A stretch of 64,000 nt of DNA from Ruminococcaceae bacterium OttesenSCG-928-A16 (lineage in GTDB: Bacteria; Bacillota; Clostridia; Oscillospirales; Ruminococcaceae): assembly GCA_030267215.1 (NCBI GenBank), contig JAJDJP010000001.1, forward strand, positions 1 through 64,000, in the 5' to 3' direction. The position numbers and the translations under genes are program-made. Shown here one piece after another: positions 17,096 through 25,615 of this stretch. The stretch's first letter is position 1, and each line of letters opens with the position of its first letter. The notes below the pieces were generated by a model. It saw only the letters and a list, made by a program, of their open reading frames with translations, was not told the origin of the DNA and made no database searches.

Positions 17096-17299
17096 TCACT
17101 CCTCAATGTCGGTAAAATCAAAAATTTCTTCAATAGAAAGACCAAAGTATTTTGCTATTTTATAGGCAAGCACCAGCGAGGCCGTGTATTTGCCCACCTC
17201 TAACGAGGTGATGGTTTGCCGGGTTACACCAACTGCGTTGGCTAGTTCTTCTTGCGAAAGCTTGTGCTGCTTACGCAACTGCGGAATATTCGTTTTCAA
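17096..17299 (-). CDS. Small XRE-family regulator
   Basis: 67 residues, almost nothing but one Cro/C1-type helix-turn-helix: [25 protein letters not shown], followed by the conserved [17 protein letters not shown]. These YozG-like proteins usually repress their own operon. Its promoter carries three direct repeats at regular spacing, and the membrane protein gene begins 5 bases after its stop. Confidence 0.9.
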   Translation of the reverse strand: MKTNIPQLRKQHKLSQEELANAVGVTRQTITSLEVGKYTASLVLAYKIAKYFGLSIEEIFDFTDIEE

Positions 17300-17330
17300 G
17301 GAATCCCCCCTCTTTTTTTATTTTTGGCAA

Positions 17331-17392
17331 AGTTTGCTTTGCAAATTTAGTATAGTTTGCTTTGCAATAAATGTCAAGCATACTTTGCAAAA
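17331..17392 (-). promoter_or_regulatory. Promoter with three direct-repeat operators
   Basis: Minus strand: TTGACA (17377-17372), 17-base spacer, TATACT (17354-17349), a near-ideal promoter. Three 15-base repeats with the core CTTTGCAA lie at 17331-17345, 17354-17368 and 17378-17392, offset by 23 and 24 bases so that they flank and fill the spacer. Confidence 0.8.
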
Positions 17393-17533
17393 ACTTTTAA
17401 ATAATTTTTTTAATTGGCAAAAGAATGTGGCTATATACTTGTGGCATAAGCGTTAAAATGCTACACTATTAAGGTTACAAAAGGCATTACTAGCCCTTTG
17501 TGACGCATTATGTATAATATAGGGAGAACAAGC

Positions 17534-19138
17534 ATGCTAACAGTAGATAACCTAAGCCTGCAATTTGGGGGCAGCACTTTATACAAAAATGTAGATTTGA
17601 AATTTACCGATGGTAACTGCTATGGTATTATTGGGGCCAACGGCGCGGGCAAAAGCACCCTGCTGCGGGTGCTTAGCGGCGAAATAGAGCCTACCACCGG
17701 CAGCGTGCACACCGGCCCCGATGACCGCATGACCGTGCTGGAGCAAGACCATTTTAAGTACGACGAACACCCGGTAATAACCACCGTTATTATGGGCAAC
17801 AAGCGTTTATACCAAATTATGGTAGAAAAAGACGAATTGTATAACAAAGACCCCTTTACCGAGGCCGACGGTGAACGCGCGGCCGAGCTGGAGGGTGAAT
17901 TTGCCGAAATGGACGGTTGGGAAGCCGAAAGTAGTGCCGCCCAGCTGCTAAATGGCCTTGGCATAACCACCGAGCTGCATTACATGCCCATGGCCGATTT
18001 GGACGGCCGCCAAAAGGTAAAAGTTTTGCTGGCGCAGGCGCTGTTTGGCAACCCCAACATTATTTTGCTAGATGAGCCTACCAACTTTTTAGACATTGAA
18101 GCGATAGATTGGCTGGAGAATTTTTTAATCGATTATCCCCACACGGTAATTGTGGTTAGCCACGACAGGCACTTTTTAAACACCGTATGCACCCACATTG
18201 TAGATATTGACTACAACAAGGTGAAAATGTACGTTGGCAACTACGATTTTTGGTACGAAAGCAGCAAGATGATGCAGCAGCTGATACGTAACCAAAACAA
18301 GAAAAAAGAAGAAAAAATTAAAGATTTGCAGGCGTTTATTCAGCGGTTTTCGGCCAACAAATCTAAATCTAAGCAGGCAACCAGCCGTAAAAAATTGCTG
18401 GATAACATTGAGCTGGACGAGCTGCCCGCCTCTTCGCGCAAGTACCCCTTTGTTGGGTTTGAGCCAGAGCGTGAGGCTGGCAAGGATATTTTGTTTGTAG
18501 AAGGAATTAGCAAAACCCTGCACGGGGTAAAGGTGCTAAACAAGGTTAGCTTCACGGTAAATAAAGGCGATAAAATTGCCCTTGTGGGCGACAATGAAGC
18601 CGGGCAAACAGCGTTGTTTCAAATTTTAATGGGCGAAATGGAGCCCGATGAGGGCAGCTTTAAGTGGGGGGTATCCACCAGCCAAAGCTATTTCCCTAAA
18701 GATAACGCCGCTTTTTTTGATGATGTGGACCTGGATTTGGTAGAATGGTTGCGCCAATACTCGGAAGATACCACCGAAACCTACCTGCGTGGTTTTTTGG
18801 GCAGAATGCTGTTTTCTGGCGATGATGTGTATAAAAAGGTGAAGGTGCTTTCGGGCGGCGAAAAGGTGCGCTGCATGCTAAGCCGCATGATGATGACCCA
18901 CGCCAACGTGCTGCTGCTGGACCAACCCACCAACCACCTGGACCTAGAAAGCATTACCGCCGTAAACAACGGCCTTGCCGATTATAAAGGCAACGTAATT
19001 TTTTCTAGCCACGACCACCAGTTTATAGACGAAGTGGCCAACCGTATTATAGAGCTGCCCGGTGAAGCCGAAGGCTGCCTGGATTATACTGCCAGCTACG
19101 ACGAATTTTTGGAGTGGAAAAAGAGCCGTACAGCCTAA
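17534..19138 (+). CDS. ykpA: ABC-F ATPase, YkpA/YbiT type
   Basis: 534 residues with two ATP-binding domains and no membrane part. ABC-F proteins bind the ribosome near the E site and modulate translation. First domain: GANGAGKST, signature region DLDGRQKVKVLLAQ, and LLDEPTNFLD. Linker arm around the KKKEEKIKDLQAF region. The second domain has a ruined Walker A (GDNEAGQTA at 18587-18613: Lys replaced by Gln) and Walker B with Gln in place of the catalytic Glu (LLLDQPTNHLD), while its signature LSGGEKVRC is intact. Degenerate second sites occur in YkpA relatives, which is why I assign it there. Start at ATG 17534 after AGGGAG. Confidence 0.87.
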   Translation: MLTVDNLSLQFGGSTLYKNVDLKFTDGNCYGIIGANGAGKSTLLRVLSGEIEPTTGSVHTGPDDRMTVLEQDHFKYDEHPVITTVIMGNKRLYQIMVEKDELYNKDPFTEADGERAAELEGEFAEMDGWEAESSAAQLLNGLGITTELHYMPMADLDGRQKVKVLLAQALFGNPNIILLDEPTNFLDIEAIDWLENFLIDYPHTVIVVSHDRHFLNTVCTHIVDIDYNKVKMYVGNYDFWYESSKMMQQLIRNQNKKKEEKIKDLQAFIQRFSANKSKSKQATSRKKLLDNIELDELPASSRKYPFVGFEPEREAGKDILFVEGISKTLHGVKVLNKVSFTVNKGDKIALVGDNEAGQTALFQILMGEMEPDEGSFKWGVSTSQSYFPKDNAAFFDDVDLDLVEWLRQYSEDTTETYLRGFLGRMLFSGDDVYKKVKVLSGGEKVRCMLSRMMMTHANVLLLDQPTNHLDLESITAVNNGLADYKGNVIFSSHDHQFIDEVANRIIELPGEAEGCLDYTASYDEFLEWKKSRTA

Positions 19139-19221
19139 ACAAAGTGGTGCTTGCAATAAGGGGTAGTTTTGAAAAAAACTGATTTTGTGAAACCAGTTTT
19201 GACGCCTTAAAATAAAAAATG

Positions 19222-19250
19222 TTGACAAGCCCTTTGAATTGTGCTTTAAT
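19222..19250 (+). promoter_or_regulatory. Promoter of the T-box leader
   Basis: TTGACA (19222-19227), 17-base spacer, TTTAAT (19245-19250); transcription would start about 10 bases before Stem I. Confidence 0.75.
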
Positions 19251-19257
19251 ATTTGCA

Positions 19258-19557
19258 AACCAGTGAGGTGGAAGTAAAACCATCAGCGCGTTTTTAGAGA
19301 GCCGGGGGCGGTGAAAGCCTGGCAGCAAGCGGGATGGAAAAGCAGCTAACCTAAATTAGCAGCTTTGTAAATGGCCCACCGAGGGCGCGGCGAATGCGGG
19401 GTAAACCCTGCTAGTATACCGCGACGCATGCCAGCGTTATAGGGCAAGGAGTGTGTTGGCACTCTGATTGAGTTGGATGCCGTTTTATTTTTTGGCATCA
19501 AACAAGGTGGTACCGCAGGTTATACGCCTGTCCTTGTAATAAGGACAGGCGTTTTTT
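19258..19557 (+). ncRNA. T-box riboswitch, tryptophan specifier
   Basis: Stem I starts with GGTGG (19267-19271) that pairs with CCACC (19376-19380); the AGAGAG and GGTGAAAGCC elements of Stem I are at 19297-19318. Directly before the closing strand is TGG (19372-19374), in the position of the specifier codon, so uncharged tRNA-Trp is the expected ligand. The T-box core AACAAGGTGGTACCGC lies at 19501-19515 region and is followed by the terminator CGCCTGTCCTT/AAGGACAGGCG with six T (19525-19557). The base after UGG in the T-box is U, which pairs with A73 of tRNA and only wobbles with G73. It controls the ABC genes downstream. Confidence 0.93.
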
Positions 19558-19730
19558 GCGTTCATCTTTGCTTGTAAAAATAGCGCGCGGCTGCGTTGGC
19601 CTCTTTTATAACCCGCCTAGGGTTGTTGCAATTGGCCGCCTTGCTACCCACTATTTTTACTGGCGCAAGATATTCTGCCCTTAAATCAAATGCCAGCCAA
19701 AAAACAACCGCATAACAAAGGAGAAGAAAC

Positions 19731-20810
19731 ATGAAAACACGTAACATTTTTACCAAGTTAGCAACCCTTTTACTGGCAGGCATTTTGTCTTTTTCGCTGG
19801 CTGCCTGTGGTGGTGGCACGGCCACCAGCGCAAATGGTGCTAGCAGCGCCAGCGCCCCAAGTGGCGGCAATGCCCAAAGCAGCACCAATGCTGGCAAAAC
19901 TTATAAAATTGGCCTTGTGCAATTGTTAGAAAACGGCGCCTTTGCCGATATGCGTGAAGGGTTTATTGCCCGCATGGCCCAGCTGGGCTATGTAGAGGGC
20001 GAAAACCTGGAAATTGATTTTAAAAATGCGCAGGGAGATATGGCCGCCCTTACCAGCATTTGCCAAAAAATGGTGGATGGCAAGGTGGACATGATTGTAA
20101 CCATTGCCACACCCCCTTCGCAAATTGCGCTTTCTACGTTGCAAAACAGCGGCAGCGATATTCCGCTGTTGTTCATCTCGGTGTCAGACCCCATCACCGC
20201 CGGGCTGGTAACCACCTTCGAAAATCCTGATAAAAATGCCACCGGTACCTCTAATTTTATCCCTATTGATGAAAACTTTAAACTGGCCGATAAACTAACC
20301 CCCGGCATTAAAACCTACGGCTTTTTGTACACCACCGGCGAGGTAAACGCGGTTTCTACCATAGCAGATGCCAAAGCTTACTGCGATGCAAACGGCCTTG
20401 CTTATGTGGAAAAAATCGTCAGCAACTCCAGCGAAATTCAGCAGGCCGCGGCGGCGCTGGCCGGCCAATGCGATGCCTTTTTTATCCCGAACGACAGCGT
20501 GGTGCAAAGCGCCATGCCCCAAGTGGCACAGGCGGCTATGGATGCCAAAATACCGGTGTATGGCTCGTCGGCTGTTATGGTAGCCAGTGGCGCTTTCGCC
20601 ACCATCTCGGTGGGCGACCCTGAAACAGGAGCCGCCAGCGCCGACATGGCCGACAAAATTTTGCAAGGTACCCCGGTGGCCAATGTGCCTGCCATAGTAG
20701 TAAAAGATTTTGTTACCGTGCTAAACGAAGATACCGCAGCCGCTATTGGCGTAACCCTGCCAGAAGATGTGCTGAAAGACGCTGTTTTACTAAAAGGTAT
20801 CGAGCAATAG
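19731..20810 (+). CDS. trpX: TrpX-like ABC substrate-binding lipoprotein
   Basis: 359 residues. Lipoprotein signal peptide ending SLAACGG (Cys at residue 26), an Ala/Ser/Asn-rich linker, then a two-lobe periplasmic-type binding fold (about 58-359) of the ABC substrate-binding family DUF534 (TrpX/YckB relatives). Conserved blocks such as YKIGLVQLLENGAF, FISVSDPITAGLV and FIPNDSVVQSAMPQV are visible. The tryptophan T-box upstream suggests it binds tryptophan or a related amino acid. A hairpin separates it from the permease gene. Confidence 0.87.
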   Translation: MKTRNIFTKLATLLLAGILSFSLAACGGGTATSANGASSASAPSGGNAQSSTNAGKTYKIGLVQLLENGAFADMREGFIARMAQLGYVEGENLEIDFKNAQGDMAALTSICQKMVDGKVDMIVTIATPPSQIALSTLQNSGSDIPLLFISVSDPITAGLVTTFENPDKNATGTSNFIPIDENFKLADKLTPGIKTYGFLYTTGEVNAVSTIADAKAYCDANGLAYVEKIVSNSSEIQQAAAALAGQCDAFFIPNDSVVQSAMPQVAQAAMDAKIPVYGSSAVMVASGAFATISVGDPETGAASADMADKILQGTPVANVPAIVVKDFVTVLNEDTAAAIGVTLPEDVLKDAVLLKGIEQ

Positions 20811-20840
20811 CATTCTTTGGTTAAGCCACAAAGCATATGC

Positions 20841-20881
20841 CCCGGTGTTGCCAGCGTTACCCAAAAAGCGGCGGCACCGGG
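20841..20881 (+). other. Intercistronic hairpin
   Basis: CCCGGTG (20841-20847) pairs with CACCGGG (20875-20881), enclosing further short pairing. It lies between the binding-protein and permease genes without a T run, so it may stabilise or process the upstream message and raise the dose of binding protein over permease. Confidence 0.45.
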
Positions 20882-20950
20882 TTAGGGCATGGCCTTAAAA
20901 TGCCAACGGTACAATGAAACGATGAACTGACGACTATAGGAGGAAAAGCA

Positions 20951-21850
20951 GTGAATGTATTTACCGTCTCCATTCAGCAGGGGCTTTTATATACCCTGCT
21001 GGCGCTTGGGGTGTACATCACCTTTCGCATTTTAAATACGCCAGATTTAACCGCCGATGGCAGCTATGCGCTTGGGCTTGCGGTATCGGGCGTGCTAAGC
21101 GCGCAGGGGCACCCGCTATTGGGGTTGCTATTGGCGGCCTTGGCAGGTGTTTTGGCTGGTTGCATTACCGGCTTTTTACAAACCAAAGCGGGCATACACC
21201 CGGTGCTGGCAGGCATTTTAACCATGTTTGGGTTGCAATCGGTTAACCTGTTTGTAATGGGGGCGCCCAATATTTCGCTGCTAAACAGCCCCACGGTATT
21301 TAGCCTTGTGCAAAAATTATTGCCGGGCGTGCCGCTGCCGGTGCTGCGTATGGCCCTGCCCGCCGTGTTTGCGGTGGTTAGCATTTTGCTGCTGCAATGG
21401 TTTTTCTCCACCCAGCTGGGGCTCTCCATTCGCGCTACCGGCAGCAACGAGGACATGGTACGTGCTTCTTCTATTAATGTAGACGCCGTTAAAATGGTGG
21501 GTTTTGCGCTGGGCAACGGCCTTGTGGCGCTAACCGGGGCGCTTATTGCACAATACCAAGGTAGTGCCGATTTAAACGCGGGCATTGGCACCGTAACCAT
21601 CGGCCTTGCGTCGCTTATTATTGGCGAGGTAATTTGTGGCCGCCGTGGCCTGTTTATTGGGCTGGTGTCGGCTTTGGTGGGGGCGGTTGGCTACCGGTTA
21701 ATATTGGGGGCGGCGTTGCAGCTAAACGTGCCGGCCCATGCCTTTAAGCTGCTTAGCGCGGTTATTATAGGGGTGGCGCTTAGCCTGCCGGCCCTTAAAA
21801 AGGCCTATTTGTTTCAAAAAGCAAAAAGGGGAGGTGGGGGCCATGCTTAA
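20951..21850 (+). CDS. trpY: TrpY-like ABC permease
   Basis: 299 residues, GTG start with AGGAGG 8 bases upstream. Eight or so membrane helices of the LIV-type branched-chain permease family, with the N-terminal motif ITFRILNTPDLTADGSYALG and the cytoplasmic SLIIGEVICGRRG/ GYRLILGAALQL segments. Transports the ligand of the binding protein upstream. It overlaps the ATPase gene by 8 bases. Confidence 0.9.
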   Translation: MNVFTVSIQQGLLYTLLALGVYITFRILNTPDLTADGSYALGLAVSGVLSAQGHPLLGLLLAALAGVLAGCITGFLQTKAGIHPVLAGILTMFGLQSVNLFVMGAPNISLLNSPTVFSLVQKLLPGVPLPVLRMALPAVFAVVSILLLQWFFSTQLGLSIRATGSNEDMVRASSINVDAVKMVGFALGNGLVALTGALIAQYQGSADLNAGIGTVTIGLASLIIGEVICGRRGLFIGLVSALVGAVGYRLILGAALQLNVPAHAFKLLSAVIIGVALSLPALKKAYLFQKAKRGGGGHA

Positions 21851-22640
21851 CATTATAAATGCCAGCAAAACATTTCAGCCGGGTACCCCCAACCAGCACA
21901 CCGCGCTAGATGACCTTTGCCTGCAACTGCAAAACGGAGAGTTTGTAACCGTAATTGGCACCAATGGGGCGGGTAAATCTACCCTGTTTAACGCAATATG
22001 CGGCACCTTTTTTTTAGATAAAGGCGCCATAACGCTGGACGAAACCGACATCACTTTTTTGCCCGAGCATAAACGTGCTTTAAAAATTGGCCGTGTTTTT
22101 CAAGACCCTATGAAGGGCACAGCGCCCGATATGACCGTGCGGGAAAACCTTGCCATTGCCTATGCCCGCACCCACCGCAAGGCGCTGCAAACGGCACTGC
22201 GCAAGCAAGATATAGAGCTCTTTCGCACCCAGCTGGCCACCTTTGGCATGGGGCTAGAAGACCGCATGGGCACCAAGGTGGGGTTGCTTTCGGGCGGGCA
22301 ACGGCAGGCGGTTAGCTTGTTAATGTGCACCATTGCCACCCCAAAGCTGCTGCTGCTAGATGAACACACCGCCGCGCTGGACCCCGCCGCCGCCGAAAAG
22401 GTGATGGAAATTACCCGGCAGCTGGTGGCGCAAAAAAAGCTTACTACTTTAATGATTACCCATAACATTAACCAGGCGCTGCAAACTGGCACCCGCACCA
22501 TTATGATGAGTGGCGGCAAAATTATACTGGATATTGGCGAGGCTGAGCGCAAAGGGTTAACCGTGCCGGCTTTGCTGGAAATGTACGCCGGGCGTGGCGC
22601 TTCGCCGCTAGATACCGACCGGGTACTGTTTGCCGAATAA
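21843..22640 (+). CDS. trpZ: TrpZ-like ABC ATPase
   Basis: 265 residues. Walker A GTNGAGKST, signature LSGGQRQAVSLLM, Walker B LLLLDEHTAALDP and the H-loop MITHN are all intact; LIV-type ATPase that powers the TrpY permease. ATG 21843 is chosen because GGGGAGG lies 8 bases upstream; a GTG 9 bases earlier is in frame. The Walker B has DEHTAALD in place of DEPTSALD, seen in this subfamily. Confidence 0.91.
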   Translation: MLNIINASKTFQPGTPNQHTALDDLCLQLQNGEFVTVIGTNGAGKSTLFNAICGTFFLDKGAITLDETDITFLPEHKRALKIGRVFQDPMKGTAPDMTVRENLAIAYARTHRKALQTALRKQDIELFRTQLATFGMGLEDRMGTKVGLLSGGQRQAVSLLMCTIATPKLLLLDEHTAALDPAAAEKVMEITRQLVAQKKLTTLMITHNINQALQTGTRTIMMSGGKIILDIGEAERKGLTVPALLEMYAGRGASPLDTDRVLFAE

Positions 22641-22666
22641 CCCGCAACATACAAATAGCATTACTA

Positions 22667-22703
22667 AAAGCCATCCCTTTTGCCTACCCAAAAGGGGTGG
22701 CTT
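22667..22703. terminator. Probable terminator after trpZ
   Basis: AAGCCATCCCTTTTG (22668-22682) pairs with CAAAAGGGGTGGCTT (22689-22703) with one wobble; followed by an AT-rich stretch without a clean T run. Confidence 0.6.
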
Positions 22704-22886
22704 ATATAATTGGTTCAATTTAAAACTGGTTTGGTTTTAAACAGCGGGCTTTGTCAAAAGCAAATCTAGTTGGATATTGCCCCTTAAATAAAGAAATTTG
22801 CCAACATTTGGCGGTGTAGAATAACGAGATGATTTGATGAAACCCCACAAAGGCAAAATTAAAAAGGCAAGAAGCATTCCTTTTTA

Positions 22887-22915
22887 TTGTACTGGCGGCA
22901 TTTGTGTTGTATAAT
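22887..22915 (+). promoter_or_regulatory. Promoter of the xpaC gene
   Basis: TTGTAC (22887-22892), 17-base spacer, TATAAT (22910-22915). The rest of the 22704-23009 gap shows no other feature that I can support. Confidence 0.65.
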
Positions 22916-23009
22916 AACCACATATACCTGCCCATCTGTAATTTTGCGCGCTGCAATTAACAGCTAAGGCGCAAATGGGGGCAAAATAGCCGAACGAAGG
23001 GGAGTAACA

Positions 23010-24275
23010 GTGAGCAAAGAACCCATGGAAGATTTTGGGAAACAAATAAAAAAAAGTGTGAAATACGCCATGAAAAGTGGAGACTTTTCTCGCTTAAAAG
23101 ATATTGGCCCAGCGGCCGAGAAAATGATGAAGGATATTGCCGAAACGGTGTCGGATGCGATAGACAGCCCCAAAAAAGCAAGCGAGAGAACAAACGGCTT
23201 TAAAGAAGAATCTCAGCAGCCGTACGAGCCGGTGGTAAACCCCCGCCCGGGTAGCAAATACCAAAACACGCAGGGGCCGGCCTGGGCAGGCGCCAACTGG
23301 AATGGTTGGGGCAGCAAAAAAAAGCGCCGCAACCCGTTTGGTGTTTTGCCAGTGGTGCTAGGGGCGGTTGGGCTGGGTTTGTTTGCCGTTTTGTTTTTGG
23401 TTTCGGGCGTGTTAACCCTTGCCAGCGTAGCGGCCGGCGGCCTTGCTTCGGTAGTGCTGGCGGCGGCTGGTTTATTGGCTAGCTCTATATCGCTTGGGTT
23501 TGGGGCTAGCCGCAGGGCGCTGGGTACCCGCATTAACCATTACTATAATTTGCTAGAGCAAAAAAATGTGCAAACCATAGATGAACTTGCTGCTGCGGCC
23601 GCAAGCCCGGTGGCACAGGTAAAAAACGATGTTCAAAAGGCGATGCGCAAGCAGCTGATGCCGGGTGTGCGTGTAGATACCACCGGCACCACCCTAATGC
23701 TGGGCGATGAAGCCTACAACCTGTACCTGGAAACCGAAACCAACCGCAAGCAGAAAGAACTGGATAAAGCCGAGCGTGAACGCCGCTTAAAAAACCCCGA
23801 AACAGCCGAGCTTGAAAAATTTAAAGCCGACGGGGCGGCGGCAATTCGCAGTATCCATGCGGCCAACAAAGCCATTGAAGATGAAGAGATGAGTGCCAAG
23901 ATGGACCGTTTGGCAATAACGGCGGGCAAGGTTTTTGCCTATGTGCAAACCAACCCCCAAAAAATACCAGATACCCGAAAAATGATGGATTACTACCTGC
24001 CCACCACCTTAAAATTGCTGCAAGAGTACCAAAAATACGACGAAATGGATGTGCAGGTGCCCAGTGTGCTAAAGGCCAAAAAAGAAATTGCCGATATGCT
24101 GGACACGGTGGATGAAGCCTTTAATAATTTGCTGGAAAGCCTGTACCAACACGATACGCTGGACGTAAAAACCGATATTAAGGTGTTGCAGGCCATGCTG
24201 CAGCAAGAGGGGCTAACCGGCGAAAAGTTTGAACTGGACGCCGAGCAGAAGCCCGGGGACCCTTTACATTTATAA
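23010..24275 (+). CDS. xpaC: XpaC-family membrane protein
   Basis: 421 residues. GTG start with AAGGGGAG. Acidic/basic N-terminal part with an amphipathic region to about 110, two membrane helices (about 110-170: LPVVLGAVGLGLFAVLFLV and VLAAAGLLASSISLGFG), then a long cytosolic coiled-coil-prone domain with RRALGTRINHYYNLLEQKNVQTIDELA. This matches the XpaC family (5-bromo-4-chloroindolyl phosphate hydrolysis), named from a historic phenotype; true function is not settled. It is followed by telA, its constant partner. Confidence 0.85.
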   Translation: MSKEPMEDFGKQIKKSVKYAMKSGDFSRLKDIGPAAEKMMKDIAETVSDAIDSPKKASERTNGFKEESQQPYEPVVNPRPGSKYQNTQGPAWAGANWNGWGSKKKRRNPFGVLPVVLGAVGLGLFAVLFLVSGVLTLASVAAGGLASVVLAAAGLLASSISLGFGASRRALGTRINHYYNLLEQKNVQTIDELAAAAASPVAQVKNDVQKAMRKQLMPGVRVDTTGTTLMLGDEAYNLYLETETNRKQKELDKAERERRLKNPETAELEKFKADGAAAIRSIHAANKAIEDEEMSAKMDRLAITAGKVFAYVQTNPQKIPDTRKMMDYYLPTTLKLLQEYQKYDEMDVQVPSVLKAKKEIADMLDTVDEAFNNLLESLYQHDTLDVKTDIKVLQAMLQQEGLTGEKFELDAEQKPGDPLHL

Positions 24276-24389
24276 AAAGCACCCTGCAAAAGGCTGTATG
24301 GCACGCCGGGTACAAGTAAGCAAGCGCCCAAAGGGAGGATTGGCCCCCCTTAATGGGAACAAAATATAGAAAAGTTGAGGAAGATTGCC

Positions 24390-25559
24390 ATGAGTGAAGA
24401 TGTGAAAAAAGAGCAGGTGCCCGAAATTGTACTAGAAGAGACCCCTGTGCTTGAACTTACGCTGGATTCTTCGGACGCGCCGGCGGCCAACCTGCCCCAA
24501 GTGCCCAAAATAGAAGAATTGAGCGAGCGTGCCAACCTTACCCCGGCCGAGCAAAAACAAGTGGACGAGTTTGCAGAGAAAATTAATATCCACGATACCG
24601 GCGTAATAATGCAGTACGGCAGCAGCGCCCAAAAAAAGATGGTGAGTTTTTCGGAAGGTGCGCTGAACAGCGTGCGCTCGAAAGACCTTGGCGAAGTGGG
24701 CGATATGCTAACCGGCCTTGTTACCGAGCTTAAAAGCTTTAGTGTAGAAGAAACCGAGAACAGTGGTTTTTTTGGCAACCTGTTTAAAAAAGCCAGCAAC
24801 AAGGTAACCAGCATGCAGGTGCGTTACAATAGCGCCGAAAAAAACGTGAACGAAATTGTAACAGCGCTGGAAGGCCACCAAATTACCCTAATGAAAGACA
24901 TTGCCATGCTGGACGAAATGTACCAGCAAAACGTGCTGTACTTTAAAGAGCTTAGCATGTATATTTTGGCGGGCAAAAAAAAGCTGGCCGAAGTTAAAGA
25001 AACCGAAGTGCCGGCCCTGCGTGCCAAGGCCGAAAAAAGTGGCCTGCCCGAAGATGCCCAAGCGGTGAACGACCTTGTGAACCTGTGCGACCGTTTTGAT
25101 AAAAAATTGTACGATTTGGAACTTACCCGTACCATTTCTATCCAAATGGCGCCGCAAATTCGGCTTATCCAAAACAACGATACGCTGATGAGCGAGAAGA
25201 TTCAATCTACCTTGGTAAACACCATACCGTTGTGGAAAAGCCAAATGGTGTTGGCAATGGGGGTTGCGCACTCGCAGCAGGCTGCCAAAGCCCAGCGCGA
25301 AGTATCGGATATGACCAACGAGCTACTGCGCAAAAACTCCGAAACTTTGAAAACCGCCAGCATCGAAACCGCCAAAGAGGCCGAGCGCGGTGTTGTAGAA
25401 ATTGAAACCCTGCAACAAACCAACCAAAACCTAATTGCTACACTAACAGAAGTGGTGCAAATTCAAAACGAAGGCCGCCAAAAACGCGCCGAAGCGGAAG
25501 TGGAACTGGGCCGCATAGAGAGCGAACTGAAACAAAAATTGCTGGAACTGCGCGACTAA
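24390..25559 (+). CDS. telA: TelA-family protein
   Basis: 389 residues, all-alpha, cytosolic, with no membrane helix. Family named for tellurite resistance (toxic anion resistance). The block FGNLFKKASNKVTSMQVRYNSAEKNVNEIVTAL and the later helical bundles match. ATG 24390 is preferred over the TTG at 24375 because GAGGAAG is well spaced. It lies 114 bases after xpaC in the same orientation, the usual pairing; tellurite resistance itself is not shown by sequence. Confidence 0.9.
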   Translation: MSEDVKKEQVPEIVLEETPVLELTLDSSDAPAANLPQVPKIEELSERANLTPAEQKQVDEFAEKINIHDTGVIMQYGSSAQKKMVSFSEGALNSVRSKDLGEVGDMLTGLVTELKSFSVEETENSGFFGNLFKKASNKVTSMQVRYNSAEKNVNEIVTALEGHQITLMKDIAMLDEMYQQNVLYFKELSMYILAGKKKLAEVKETEVPALRAKAEKSGLPEDAQAVNDLVNLCDRFDKKLYDLELTRTISIQMAPQIRLIQNNDTLMSEKIQSTLVNTIPLWKSQMVLAMGVAHSQQAAKAQREVSDMTNELLRKNSETLKTASIETAKEAERGVVEIETLQQTNQNLIATLTEVVQIQNEGRQKRAEAEVELGRIESELKQKLLELRD

Positions 25560-25575
25560 TAAACAAAACAATAAT

Positions 25576-25609
25576 AAAAACGGCCCAGTTTTTTAACTGG
25601 GCCGTTTTT
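25576..25609. terminator. Terminator after telA
   Basis: AAAAACGGCCCAGTT (25576-25590) pairs with AACTGGGCCGTTTTT (25595-25609), with T on one side and A on the other: bidirectional between the convergent telA and membrane protein genes. Confidence 0.9.
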
Positions 25610-25615
25610 GTTGCA

